The notes: generated by a model from the letters alone, not told the origin. A stretch of 9,741 bases of DNA from Desulfofustis sp. (GCA_030145365.1 JAQYVS010000205.1:1-9741); one strand, 5' to 3'; numbered from the stretch's first letter, positions 1 through 7,538 are shown. A program made the numbers and translations.

Positions 1-713
1 AGGGCGCTCCCATAAACAACGCCCATAATCATCCCTACAACAGTAACAGGGGCGGCCCGATGACTCATTCCAAAAGACGGTAATAAGGGTTTCAGCAAAT
101 ATTCGAGCAAAGTTAAAACACCAAGTTTTTTTAAAATTCGCATTGCCGTCAATACGAAAAATATGACCACAACAAGCAAGGCCACATTGAGAAATTGCCC
201 CCAAATCCACTGAATGAGTGCCTGATCCTTTATCCCGCTATGAAACAACATAACAGCCGGTTCCTGCCATACATCCAGGATAGTGCAAAACTGGTTGAGT
301 ATGACCCCATAGAGAAAAGCCCCGAGAAGACGTACGGTGCCGATGGGAATTATCCCCGCCCCAGCCTTCTTGGTAATGCTTAGCTCCACCGGGAGAGAGT
401 GAGCAATGAGCATGATTGAACAGAGGATAGTCACATCCGCTCCGGTAAGGGCTAGGGATGGAGCAAGGGCCGCATACACCCCGATAGCTCCATATGGAGT
501 CGTTAAGATTGCTGTAGCCCAGACCAACCCAAGTTCGCCGGGCAACCCCATGAGCGCCATAAAAGGTTCAAGCACCCGACCGATATATACGATCAGCCCC
601 AGGTCCGCCAATATTTTTGTTAAAATTATGGCCGGAATTGTCACCTTTAGCAATTCTATGCTTGTGGTAAGGGTATCTTTACCAAGATCTTTAATGGTTT
701 GCAGTAGTGTCAC
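1..713 (-). CDS. Gate-domain (nucleoside recognition family) membrane protein, 3' end cut by window edge
   Basis: The minus strand is open from the left edge to a GTG at 713, giving 237 residues with no stop. The protein is very hydrophobic. Likely membrane segments lie near residues 22-45, 60-82, 92-110, 118-140, 174-192 and 218-235. Segments such as ILTTPYGAIGVYAAL (69-83) and LIAHSLPVELSITKKAG (102-118) resemble the Gate domain found in spore-maturation-like and YjiH-like proteins, an inner-membrane family with a presumed transport role and unknown substrate. The GTG start is chosen because the first residues (TLLQTIKDLGKDTL) look like a natural N-terminus. The frame stays open another 34 codons upstream to a TAG, but with no ATG, and no clear ribosome binding site precedes the GTG. 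It follows sixA on the same strand after a 99-bp gap. Family assignment is fairly sure; substrate unknown. Confidence 0.75.
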   Translation of the reverse strand, partial: MTLLQTIKDLGKDTLTTSIELLKVTIPAIILTKILADLGLIVYIGRVLEPFMALMGLPGELGLVWATAILTTPYGAIGVYAALAPSLALTGADVTILCSIMLIAHSLPVELSITKKAGAGIIPIGTVRLLGAFLYGVILNQFCTILDVWQEPAVMLFHSGIKDQALIQWIWGQFLNVALLVVVIFFVLTAMRILKKLGVLTLLEYLLKPLLPSFGMSHRAAPVTVVGMIMGVVYGSA

Positions 714-719
714 AGGTAT

Positions 720-747
720 ATTAAATGGTGAATACGTCTTTATCCAA
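720..747 (-). promoter_or_regulatory. possible sigma70-like promoter for the Gate-family gene
   Basis: Read on the minus strand, TTGGAT (742-747) and TTTAAT (720-725) are separated by 16 bases. The -10 box matches consensus at 5 of 6 positions, the -35 at 3 of 6. It would start transcription almost at the GTG codon, implying a leaderless or very short-leader mRNA, which fits the missing ribosome binding site. Weak evidence. Confidence 0.22.
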
Positions 748-754
748 AAGAAAT

Positions 755-766
755 GACTGTACAGTC
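755..766. promoter_or_regulatory. perfect 12-bp palindrome GACTGTACAGTC, candidate operator
   Basis: GACTGTACAGTC is identical to its own reverse complement. It lies between the end of sixA and the start of the Gate-family gene, 8 bp upstream of the possible -35 box of the latter. Such a short symmetric site is typical of a dimeric transcription factor's target. No regulator is encoded nearby and I cannot name one. Confidence 0.35.
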
Positions 767-812
767 TGTAACCAAACTGTTGCCAGCCATATCTCTTGAA
801 GATTTTTCTCTG

Positions 813-1316
813 CTAGGAAACAGCATGTAGTTTGGGAAAATCAAAGAGAAGCACTCGAGCGGTACCAGGTCCGATCAAACTCCATGAAGAAACAGAAAAT
901 TTCAGCAATACGATCCCGCACGTTGGAATATTATCAAGGTTTTCACCGCTGAGCCATTCAGCACATTCGGTAATCCCGTAATTATGCCCGACCACTGCAA
1001 GAACATTGATCGCATCGGGAGTCTTTGTAATGGCATCTAACAGCCCCTCCCGTGCAAAGGTGTAGAGTTGATCATCCAGGATAATATCCTTTTTGGAAAA
1101 ACCCAATTTACCGCCGATGAGACGAGCGGTCCTTCTGGCACGTTTGGCTGGACTTGTAATAATTATTTCAGGTTTTGGAGAAACAGAACTGAGCCGTTTT
1201 CCCATCAAAGGGGCATCACGTTTGCCTCGTTTATTCAGGGGCCGGGCAAAGTCACTCAGCTTTGGATCAGACCAGCTGGATTTCGCGTGGCGAATCAGAT
1301 AGAGATGCTTCATCAT
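813..1316 (-). CDS. sixA: SixA-type phosphohistidine phosphatase (histidine phosphatase superfamily)
   Basis: This 167-residue protein belongs to the histidine phosphatase (RHG) superfamily, SixA branch, a cytoplasmic enzyme that removes phosphate from phosphohistidine in signalling or phosphotransfer proteins. The catalytic motif LIRHAKSSW is at residues 7-15 with H10 as the expected nucleophile. RPLNKRG follows at 25-31, SPAKRARRTA at 55-64 carries phosphate-pocket arginines, and VVGHN at 108-112 supplies the second histidine (H111). The length matches SixA, which lacks the large inserts of phosphoglycerate mutases. Its ATG overlaps the stop of the ParA gene (ATGA), so translation is probably coupled; AGAAG lies about 9 bases upstream. 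E. coli SixA acts on the phosphotransferase system protein NPr, but position beside a CHAD gene allows another target here. The family call is strong; the physiological substrate is not known. Confidence 0.85.
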   Translation of the reverse strand: MMKHLYLIRHAKSSWSDPKLSDFARPLNKRGKRDAPLMGKRLSSVSPKPEIIITSPAKRARRTARLIGGKLGFSKKDIILDDQLYTFAREGLLDAITKTPDAINVLAVVGHNYGITECAEWLSGENLDNIPTCGIVLLKFSVSSWSLIGPGTARVLLFDFPKLHAVS

Positions 1317-2059
1317 CTATTCAATCTTCTGTTTTCTATTTCCTGCCAGAGCGATTGGTATGCCTGAGAGGCAACAGATTTACGCGGTGACGAGCCTACC
1401 GGCCGGCGGTAAATCCCCATTTTTTCTATCTCTGCCATAAAAGGAACATAGCTCTTCATAAAGATCGGATAATTATGATATTTTTTCATAATCGACGAAT
1501 GCATAACCTTACGGCGTTCCACCATTGAAAAGAAGGCCAGTACTTTTTTCTTTTTACATTCCACTTTTTTCAGAAGTTTGAGCAATTGTTCCAATGCCAG
1601 CAGAGACAGTGTTGTTGGTACTACAGGAACAACAACACAATCTGCGGCAGTGATAATGTTTTCCGAAAGTACCGTCACGTTTGGCGGACAATCCAGAATC
1701 ACGCAATCATATTCGTCTTTAAGCGGAGCCAGCAGCGTTGCGAGAACTTGTCTGTTTTTCTCTTTTTTACCATTATTGATAGCAATATCGAGATTTCTAA
1801 AAGAAAAATGGGCCGGAAGGAGATCCAGTCCGTAAAAATCTGTGCCCCTGATAAACTCATAGAAATCTCCTTTCAACAGCCGGGACCGATTAAACTTCTT
1901 CTTCGGCTTTATCCGGTAGTAATATGAGGCTGCTCCCTGGGAATCCATATCACAAAGCAGAACCCTCAATCCGGTCTTTGCGGCTGTATAGGCAAGATTA
2001 ACCGAGGTAGCTGTTTTCCCCACCCCGCCTTTGCTGCTGTACACGGCGATTATCTTCAT
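1313..2059 (-). CDS. ParA-family (MinD/ParA) ATPase, orphan
   Basis: A 248-residue P-loop ATPase of the ParA/MinD class, which forms ATP-dependent dimers to position cargo such as plasmids, chromosome origins or protein bodies. The deviant Walker A motif SKGGVGKTA is at residues 9-17, with signature lysine K10 and K15. The DMDSQGAAS segment follows at about 37-45, and Walker B, VILDCPP, at 120-126 with D123. There is no N-terminal DNA-binding extension, as in small ParA (type Ib/orphan) proteins. No ParB or parS-like repeats are visible. It sits between the CHAD and sixA genes and overlaps both. Two adjacent ATGs (2062 and 2059) are possible; the second is chosen because GAGAGGA is too close to the first. 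The cargo is unknown; the CHAD protein encoded just upstream is a candidate partner (inference). Confidence 0.85.
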   Translation of the reverse strand: MKIIAVYSSKGGVGKTATSVNLAYTAAKTGLRVLLCDMDSQGAASYYYRIKPKKKFNRSRLLKGDFYEFIRGTDFYGLDLLPAHFSFRNLDIAINNGKKEKNRQVLATLLAPLKDEYDCVILDCPPNVTVLSENIITAADCVVVPVVPTTLSLLALEQLLKLLKKVECKKKKVLAFFSMVERRKVMHSSIMKKYHNYPIFMKSYVPFMAEIEKMGIYRRPVGSSPRKSVASQAYQSLWQEIENRRLNR

Positions 2060-3630
2060 CATTTCCTCTCAGACCCCGATGATTTGCCGGCTCCTGCCAC
2101 CATCGCTTGGATAAGTTCATTCACTTCATCCCTGGAAAATTGCGTATACGTTGATTCAAACTCTTCTCGAATACGCTTCTGCTTATCCGCCAGCACCGAG
2201 ATCAGCCCACCCAGTGCAGAAGCAAAGCGAATGGTTTGCAGATTCTTGGCTTTGAGCGAATCGAGCTTCTCACTGAGAATTTCCTGCTGCACAGACAGAT
2301 CATTAAAATCACCAAGATTATCCTGTAATTTTTTCATGTATTTGAGAAACCGGTTCATCTCGGTTACATCATAAAAACTTTTAAAAAATTCCAGCAAATA
2401 CCTGAGCTTCTTTCCCTTAATGCGAAGCTGATGCAGGGCTGTATCAGGACTGAATTCATAAATCTTGTCACCTTCTTTCACAAAATTTTTGTAGCGTTTC
2501 AGTATGAGTGCGTCGGCTAAATCTCTACATTTTCTCGTTCTGATACCCCTGAAAAGTTTTGACTCGGGATCGCTGAGAAAGCTGCGCCACTTACTTAAAA
2601 GGTTCAGATAACGTTGAGATGTCAAATGCTGACGAAGTAATTTGAGCTCGTGGACTCTGTTTGCTGAAAGCTCATCGAAAAAAAGGTTCATTCCCTTTTG
2701 CAATGCATCAGGAAGCAAGCCGAGATAATCGTCTTTTTCAAGAAGACAGACATCTGTGTCACGAACCGGCCCGGTAACACTGCCAAGCCATCGAAATTCA
2801 GTTTGAAAATAGGCGGTAGTATCCGGTGGTAAGACTTTTTTCAACAAGCTGAGGAGCGAACGTGTCCGACGCACAGCTATTCTGAAATCGTGCAAAAATT
2901 CAGAGTCAATATCGGAACATACTCCCCCATGGTTGCGTTCCATATCGTCAACCAGGTTCAAGCATATTTTGGCAACTGCTCTGCCTATACTGATATTGTT
3001 ATCAAGCTCCACTCGAAATTTTCCGCCATAATCGCGAGGAGTTCGCTCGGAAGCCGAAAAAAAACGTTCGACACATTGTGCCCTGCTTAACGGTATCAAC
3101 CCAAGCTTACTGCAATGTTTTAAGACTTTGGCGAACGACGACTCATAACCGCGGATTTCCTGTACATACACAGTCTCCGGCAATGATTTCACAATGTTCC
3201 CGAGGGTAGCCTGCTCACTTCCCAATGCAAGACGGGCAACGGTTTTACGGTCTTTGTTCATGAGTCTGAACTGATGGGTTGTCCTGGATAGACTGACGAT
3301 GGGACAAAGTGCACGCATAGCAATTATGCCCTGGAGTTTCTCACTGAGTTCAGACTGCCTGAGGTCCCACCAGAAATATTTGCTCCGCTTCCTTCCTTGT
3401 GCTTTTACCACCTCTGAACCATCAAACCTTTGGAGTTTCAGACTATTAGCAGAAGAAATAAACAATAACTTTTCCCGATGCAGTCGCCAATCAAACGTGT
3501 CGTAGAATATCTGCTGCTCTGACTGATTTGTACACTCTTCAACAATAAATTTTTTTGCCAGATGGTTGATCAGCGTCTTGGGATTCATCCCCCGAGTAAA
3601 AGAAAAGCTATGCTCGCGAACCGGTTTCAT
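2059..3630 (-). CDS. CHAD domain protein with degenerate CYTH-like N-terminus
   Basis: The protein has 523 residues from the chosen ATG. The C-terminal part, about 210-505, is a CHAD domain, a helical bundle rich in conserved histidines and basic residues. Its two repeats are clear: LHDFRIAVRRTRS at 246-258 (H247, R250, R254, R255, R257) and LHQLRIKGKKLRY at 399-411 (H400, R403, K405, K407, K408, R410), followed by LQDNLGDFNDL at 435-445. CHAD domains are established polyphosphate binders. The N-terminal 195 residues look like a divergent CYTH (triphosphate tunnel) domain, with IFYDTFDWRL near 41-50. The usual ExExK motif is replaced by REHSFSFT, so triphosphatase activity is doubtful. ATG 3630 is preferred over ATG 3651 because AGGA sits 6 bases upstream and it follows the argJ stop by one base. 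The final TGA overlaps the ParA start. The gene is probably co-translated with its neighbours. Confidence 0.88.
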   Translation of the reverse strand: MKPVREHSFSFTRGMNPKTLINHLAKKFIVEECTNQSEQQIFYDTFDWRLHREKLLFISSANSLKLQRFDGSEVVKAQGRKRSKYFWWDLRQSELSEKLQGIIAMRALCPIVSLSRTTHQFRLMNKDRKTVARLALGSEQATLGNIVKSLPETVYVQEIRGYESSFAKVLKHCSKLGLIPLSRAQCVERFFSASERTPRDYGGKFRVELDNNISIGRAVAKICLNLVDDMERNHGGVCSDIDSEFLHDFRIAVRRTRSLLSLLKKVLPPDTTAYFQTEFRWLGSVTGPVRDTDVCLLEKDDYLGLLPDALQKGMNLFFDELSANRVHELKLLRQHLTSQRYLNLLSKWRSFLSDPESKLFRGIRTRKCRDLADALILKRYKNFVKEGDKIYEFSPDTALHQLRIKGKKLRYLLEFFKSFYDVTEMNRFLKYMKKLQDNLGDFNDLSVQQEILSEKLDSLKAKNLQTIRFASALGGLISVLADKQKRIREEFESTYTQFSRDEVNELIQAMVAGAGKSSGSERK

Positions 3631-3631
3631 T

Positions 3632-4816
3632 TCAAGTCCTGTAATCTGCATTTATTTTCACATAATCGATTGAGAAATCGCAGGTATAAATTTCCTCACA
3701 TCCGGCACCGTCTTTTAAGTCGATACACACCGAAAACTGTTTCTTTTTCAGAATTTCTGTTGCTTTCTGCTCCGCTTTCTCTCCAAGACATAGACCGTTT
3801 TTAACGATGAGCACATCACCGAAGGCAATATCGACCCGATCAGGATTAAATCTGATACCGGAACGACCCATCGCAGCAATGATTCTGCCCCAATTGGCAT
3901 CCTCGCCAAAAAAAGCAGTCTTGACCAGATTTGAATTGGCCACAGTTCGAGCAATCCGTTCTGCGTCACTGTTTTCTTTTGCACCACACACTCGAATCGT
4001 TACACACTTAGTTGCCCCTTCACCATCCTGAACGATCTTAATTGCCAGTTCTTTGAGTACGCTCTCCAGTGAATCCTGAAACAATATGCTGTCGGGATGA
4101 TTTGCATCATCAATCCACGGATTATCTGCAGCACCGTTTGCCATAATCAGAACCATATCGTTAGTGCTGGTATCTCCGTCGACGGTGATTCGATTGAAGG
4201 TTCTCTCAACACCTGCCTTCAGAGCTTTTTTCAATTCAGTAAAGCTAATCTGCGCATCGGTCAAAACAAAAGCAAGCATGGTTGCCATGTTAGGCATTAT
4301 CATGCCCGATCCCTTCGCCATGGCCATGAAACGAACCTCTTGATCTCCGATCTGCACTGACTTATATACCGTTTTAGCCACCGTGTCAGTGGTCATAATT
4401 GCCTGGGCCACCTGCTCAAAACTATCCGTGCTCAGGTTATCGACAAGCGGTTGCATATTTTCGGAGAAGGCGGCAACATTCAAAGTAGAGCCGATGACTC
4501 CCGTTGATGAGACCAAAACCATTTCCTCAGCAATCCCTAATGCATCCGCTGCCAGTTTAGATGTGTGAAGGGCATCCACCATGCCCTGCTCACCAGTACA
4601 AGCATTTGCACAACCGCTGTTCACCAGAACCGCCTGGCAGCGGCCCTGTTTGAGCCTGTTAATACTAAGTACCACTGGGGCAGCCTTGACCTGGTTAACG
4701 GTAAAAACACCAGCCGCCACCGCCGGAGTTTTGCTGAAAATCAATCCTAGATCCAAACGATCTTCATATTTGATGCCTGCGGCTACTGCAGAAAGAGAAA
4801 AGTCTTTTATATTCAT
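3632..4816 (-). CDS. argJ: arginine biosynthesis protein ArgJ (glutamate N-acetyltransferase / amino-acid N-acetyltransferase)
   Basis: ArgJ moves the acetyl group from N-acetylornithine to glutamate, closing the cyclic acetyl pathway of arginine synthesis in the cytoplasm. Some members also use acetyl-CoA. The product has 394 residues, the usual length. The self-cleavage region KGSGMIMPNMATMLAF is at 168-183; cleavage before T179 gives alpha and beta chains and leaves that threonine as the nucleophile. Other family signatures are NSGCANACTG (66-75), STGVIG (104-109), TTDT (142-145), VDGDTSTND and FGEDANWGRI. The ATG at 4816 is chosen; the frame extends to a TTG at 4861, but those 15 residues are atypical and the homologous start (MNIKDFSLSAVAAG) fits. 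The gene leads an overlapping minus-strand run and ends one base before the CHAD start. Whether it is mono- or bifunctional cannot be read from sequence. Confidence 0.95.
   Translation of the reverse strand: MNIKDFSLSAVAAGIKYEDRLDLGLIFSKTPAVAAGVFTVNQVKAAPVVLSINRLKQGRCQAVLVNSGCANACTGEQGMVDALHTSKLAADALGIAEEMVLVSSTGVIGSTLNVAAFSENMQPLVDNLSTDSFEQVAQAIMTTDTVAKTVYKSVQIGDQEVRFMAMAKGSGMIMPNMATMLAFVLTDAQISFTELKKALKAGVERTFNRITVDGDTSTNDMVLIMANGAADNPWIDDANHPDSILFQDSLESVLKELAIKIVQDGEGATKCVTIRVCGAKENSDAERIARTVANSNLVKTAFFGEDANWGRIIAAMGRSGIRFNPDRVDIAFGDVLIVKNGLCLGEKAEQKATEILKKKQFSVCIDLKDGAGCEEIYTCDFSIDYVKINADYRT
3637..3640 (-). promoter_or_regulatory. Shine-Dalgarno AGGA that decides the CHAD gene start
   Basis: On the minus strand AGGA is followed by six bases (CTTGAA) and ATG at 3630. 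It lies inside the last codons of argJ. The upstream in-frame ATG at 3651 has no such element. This argues for the shorter CHAD product, starting MKPVREHS. Confidence 0.55.
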
Positions 4817-4872
4817 AATAAAATCCAGTATAATTTGTCTGTCCAATAACTTGTAGCTCAACTATTTTCAGA

Positions 4873-4902
4873 TTTTCATTAGGAGCACGGCATAGTTATA
4901 AC
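4873..4902 (+). promoter_or_regulatory. possible promoter for cls in the divergent argJ/cls gap
   Basis: TTTTCA (4873-4878) and TATAAC (4897-4902) are 18 bases apart. The -10 box matches consensus at 5 of 6 positions, the -35 at 4 of 6. It sits in the 191-bp region between the divergent argJ and cls starts and would give a leader of about 100 bases. An 8-bp palindrome GTTATAAC (4895-4902) covers the -10 box. I found no convincing promoter pair for argJ in the same gap, although a TATACT lies close to its start. Weak evidence. Confidence 0.28.
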
Positions 4903-5007
4903 CAATGCTGCAGTTCCAGGCAATAAACATAGACCTAATAACCCGATATTCAAACCTTATTTGCCGATGAGCAACCACTTGGCTGATTCCAACCACATCA
5001 GGACCCC

Positions 5008-6513
5008 ATGACCCAGGAAGAAGTTCACTGGATCTTTAACATCACTCCATCTATTGTCCTGATTGCCGATTTTGCTATACGGATTGGTCTTTCCTTTAGG
5101 GTTATCATGCGCAAACGGCCCTACGGAATAACGCTTGCATGGTTGATCGTTATTCTGGTTCTTCCTTTTGCCGGTGCCATTATTTATCTTTTTTTTGGTG
5201 AAAACCGGATTTCTGACAAACGTATCGCACGATCGAAACAGAGTCAGGATCTGTACCAATATTGGCTGAATTCTCTCAAGGGACGAGCACCGGTTGACTG
5301 GCAGAACATTGCTGACACCTGCCTGCCGCTTCATCGTCAGGCTGAAGAACTTATCGGTATTCCTGCACTGGCTGGAAACAACCTTGAATTAATTGAAACA
5401 CCCGACGAGATTCTTGATGCTATTGCGATGGACATCAAATCCGCACGCTCCACGTGCCACCTGCAATTTTATATATGGTATGAGGGTGGCAAGGTACACG
5501 ATATCGAAGATGCACTCATAGAGGCTGCGAAAAGAGGTGTAACCTGCAGAGTTCTCGTTGATTCGATTGGCAGTAGCGGTTTTCTCAAAGGTGATCGAGT
5601 TCAACATCTAAAAAAAGCAGGTGTCCAGATACAGGAGGCGCTGCCTGCTGGTATTATTAAAGCACTCTTTGCTCGAATCGATATTCGCAACCATCGTAAG
5701 ATTGTGGTCATAGACGGTGAAATTGCCTACACCGGCAGTCAGAACATGGTCGATCCTAGATTTTTTAAACAAGAATCAGGGGTAGGCCAGTGGATTGATT
5801 TAATGGTCAGAATTACCGGACCGGTTGTTGAAAGTATCGCCGGAACTTTTATAAGCGATTGGTATCTCGAAACTGATGACCGATCGTTGAGCACAGAAGA
5901 CATTGAAGCCCAGTACACCAATGGTTCCCGCAGTACCGATATTCATATCGTTGAAAAAAAAGGAGATACGCCCGTACAACTGGTCCCCTCTGGGCCAGGT
6001 CTCGTTCCAGAGGCTATTCATTCGCTGCTCCTGACTACCATTTATTCAGCCCGGGACGAATTGGTTCTGACAACGCCGTATTTTGTTCCTGACGAATCAT
6101 TGATCTTGGCGCTCAAGTCTGCTGCTCAGCGCGGCGTACACGTGACTATCATCCTGCCTGAAAAAAATGATTCAAAATTGGTTCAATATGCCAGTCGAGC
6201 CCATTATTACGAGCTGGCAAAATCGGGTGTGAGAATTATGTTGTTTCAGGAGGGCTTGCTTCACTCAAAAACCATATCCGTCGATCGTGAATTCTCGCTC
6301 TTTGGCTCGGTAAACCTTGATATGCGCAGCTTCTGGTTAAATTTTGAGGCAACACTTTTTATCTACGACAAGAGATTTGCCGATAAAATCCGGACAATCC
6401 AGGCACGATATGAAGATCAGGCAAAAGAGCTTGATGTGGAAGAACTCAATCGACGGCCCGTAATTAACCGTTTTAAAGAGAACGTGGCTCTTCTCATCGG
6501 CCCTTTACTTTGA
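5008..6513 (+). CDS. cls: cardiolipin synthase, ClsA type (phospholipase D superfamily)
   Basis: This 501-residue inner-membrane enzyme joins two phosphatidylglycerol molecules into cardiolipin and releases glycerol. Two N-terminal membrane helices lie at about 13-31 and 41-63, with the short basic loop RVIMRKRPYG between them, as in ClsA. Two phospholipase D HKD motifs follow: NHRKIVVID at 228-236 (H229, K231, D236) and LHSKTISVD at 418-426 (H419, K421, D426), each trailed by a GS(Q/V)N element (243-246, 433-436). Both catalytic sets are intact and the length is typical. AGGA lies four bases before the ATG, supporting this start. The gene diverges from argJ and is followed after four bases by a metallophosphoesterase gene, so the two probably share an mRNA. 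The family call is strong; a phosphatidylserine- or phosphatidylethanolamine-using variant cannot be excluded. Confidence 0.93.
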   Translation: MTQEEVHWIFNITPSIVLIADFAIRIGLSFRVIMRKRPYGITLAWLIVILVLPFAGAIIYLFFGENRISDKRIARSKQSQDLYQYWLNSLKGRAPVDWQNIADTCLPLHRQAEELIGIPALAGNNLELIETPDEILDAIAMDIKSARSTCHLQFYIWYEGGKVHDIEDALIEAAKRGVTCRVLVDSIGSSGFLKGDRVQHLKKAGVQIQEALPAGIIKALFARIDIRNHRKIVVIDGEIAYTGSQNMVDPRFFKQESGVGQWIDLMVRITGPVVESIAGTFISDWYLETDDRSLSTEDIEAQYTNGSRSTDIHIVEKKGDTPVQLVPSGPGLVPEAIHSLLLTTIYSARDELVLTTPYFVPDESLILALKSAAQRGVHVTIILPEKNDSKLVQYASRAHYYELAKSGVRIMLFQEGLLHSKTISVDREFSLFGSVNLDMRSFWLNFEATLFIYDKRFADKIRTIQARYEDQAKELDVEELNRRPVINRFKENVALLIGPLL

Positions 6514-6517
6514 TCTT

Positions 6518-7261
6518 ATGAGAATTCTGCTCATTTCAGACATTCATGCCAACTTCCCGGCCCTTCAGGCAGTAATAAATTATTTCAAAAAAAATAATGG
6601 CTTTGATCTCGTATTAAACGGCGGCGACACCACGGTGTACGGACCATTCCCAAATCAAACCATCGACTGGCTCAGAGAACAGCAGGTTCTCTCGATACTT
6701 GGCAACACCGATCACCATGTCATTAAGCTGCTCAACGGCAAGACCTTTAAAAAACCTGGCAAGGCTGAAAAACGAATCATGTACGGCTGGACAGCGGCCG
6801 AACTCAGCAGTGTAAATCGTTCCTGGTTAATAAAGCAACCTGATGCCAGAACGGTATCACAGCAATTGTTAAACCCTGATCTGAGACAGGACTATTCTCT
6901 TTCTATGTTTCACGGAAGCCCTGCCGACCGGGAGGAGTTTCTGTTTTTCAATACTCCGATGTGTCGTTTTGAGGAACTGGCCTCCCTGGTTTCGACGAAT
7001 ATTGTCACCGTCGGCCACAGCCATCAGCAATTTCATCACCAGAAAAATGGTATTCATTTCATCAATCCCGGAAGCGTCGGTAGAATGTTTGACGGCAAGG
7101 TGAAGGCAGGATGTGCCGTTGTGACGCTTACAAAGGATATGGTTGAGGTAGAATTGCACCGGATCAGTTATCCGGTTGAAGAGGTAGTGGCTGAGCTCAG
7201 ACGTCTGCATTTCCCATCAATTTATGTCGAAATGTATCGGCGGGGTCGCAAACTTAATTGA
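6518..7261 (+). CDS. YfcE/MJ0936-like metallophosphoesterase
   Basis: A 247-residue calcineurin-like phosphoesterase with the full set of metal ligands: SDIHAN at 7-12 (D8, H10), GGD at 35-37 (D37), GNTDHH at 62-67 (N63, H66), FHGSP at 131-135 (H132), GHSH at 166-169 (H167, H169) and INPGSVG at 182-188. NPGSVG is typical of the YfcE/MJ0936 subfamily of cytoplasmic phosphodiesterases, whose natural substrates are mostly unknown. It is longer than YfcE (about 180 residues), with an inserted segment around 70-125 and a C-terminal tail of about 40 residues that ends in basic RRGRKLN. It begins four bases after the cls stop, with no evident Shine-Dalgarno sequence, so reinitiation after cls is likely. 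Pairing with cls hints at lipid or glycerophosphodiester turnover, but that is inference. Confidence 0.85.
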   Translation: MRILLISDIHANFPALQAVINYFKKNNGFDLVLNGGDTTVYGPFPNQTIDWLREQQVLSILGNTDHHVIKLLNGKTFKKPGKAEKRIMYGWTAAELSSVNRSWLIKQPDARTVSQQLLNPDLRQDYSLSMFHGSPADREEFLFFNTPMCRFEELASLVSTNIVTVGHSHQQFHHQKNGIHFINPGSVGRMFDGKVKAGCAVVTLTKDMVEVELHRISYPVEEVVAELRRLHFPSIYVEMYRRGRKLN

Positions 7262-7320
7262 ACTAAAGGAGCAGACCGTATTGAATCATCTGAGAATTAA
7301 ACGGGTGGGGCCAGCAATGA

Positions 7321-7345
7321 GGTTCTACAAATCGATTGTGTAACC
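7321..7345 (+). terminator. imperfect hairpin after the cls/phosphoesterase pair, possible terminator
   Basis: GGTTCTACAA and TTGTGTAACC pair around a 5-base loop, with one mismatch and one G-U wobble. This 10-position stem starts 60 bases after the phosphoesterase stop. The sequence after it is AT-rich but lacks a continuous T run, so efficient intrinsic termination is uncertain. The rest of the 7262-7538 gap shows no gene I can support. Confidence 0.3.
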
Positions 7346-7369
7346 ATAATTAAAACTTTTGATAGCCAT

Positions 7370-7398
7370 TTGAAAATATAAAGATAGTGAAATAATAC
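7370..7398 (+). promoter_or_regulatory. possible ppk2 promoter
   Basis: TTGAAA (7370-7375) and TAATAC (7393-7398) are spaced by 17 bases in an AT-rich stretch. The -35 matches consensus at 5 of 6 positions; the -10 is poor (3 of 6). An overlapping AATAAT matches better but with a 15-base spacer. It would give ppk2 a leader of about 130 bases. The placement after the hairpin at 7321-7345 supports a separate transcription unit. Confidence 0.3.
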
Positions 7399-7538
7399 AC
7401 CCTTATTCCAGTAAATCTTCGAGTTAGGATTTGCTTTACCTGAGTAACCTTTGTTTAATGGGGAAGAGTTCTGAGCAAAATGATACATTGGATGTTCAAT
7501 GGATACGATAACGCTTAATTTGATCACGGAGACAGACG

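Noticed and set aside
195..756. Two plus-strand open frames (62 and 116 codons)
   Set aside because: They are antisense to the continuous hydrophobic Gate-family frame on the minus strand and have no recognisable motifs.
4827..4832. TATACT on the minus strand as a -10 box for argJ
   Set aside because: No acceptable -35 box at 16-19 bases, and the implied leader would be only a few bases long.
4817..4861. Longer ArgJ from a TTG at 4861
   Set aside because: The added 15 residues are not typical of the family and TTG lacks a good ribosome binding site; ATG 4816 fits homologous starts.
7486..7501. Inverted repeat CATTG-GATGTT-CAATG upstream of ppk2
   Set aside because: Arms of only five bases are expected by chance in a gap of this size.
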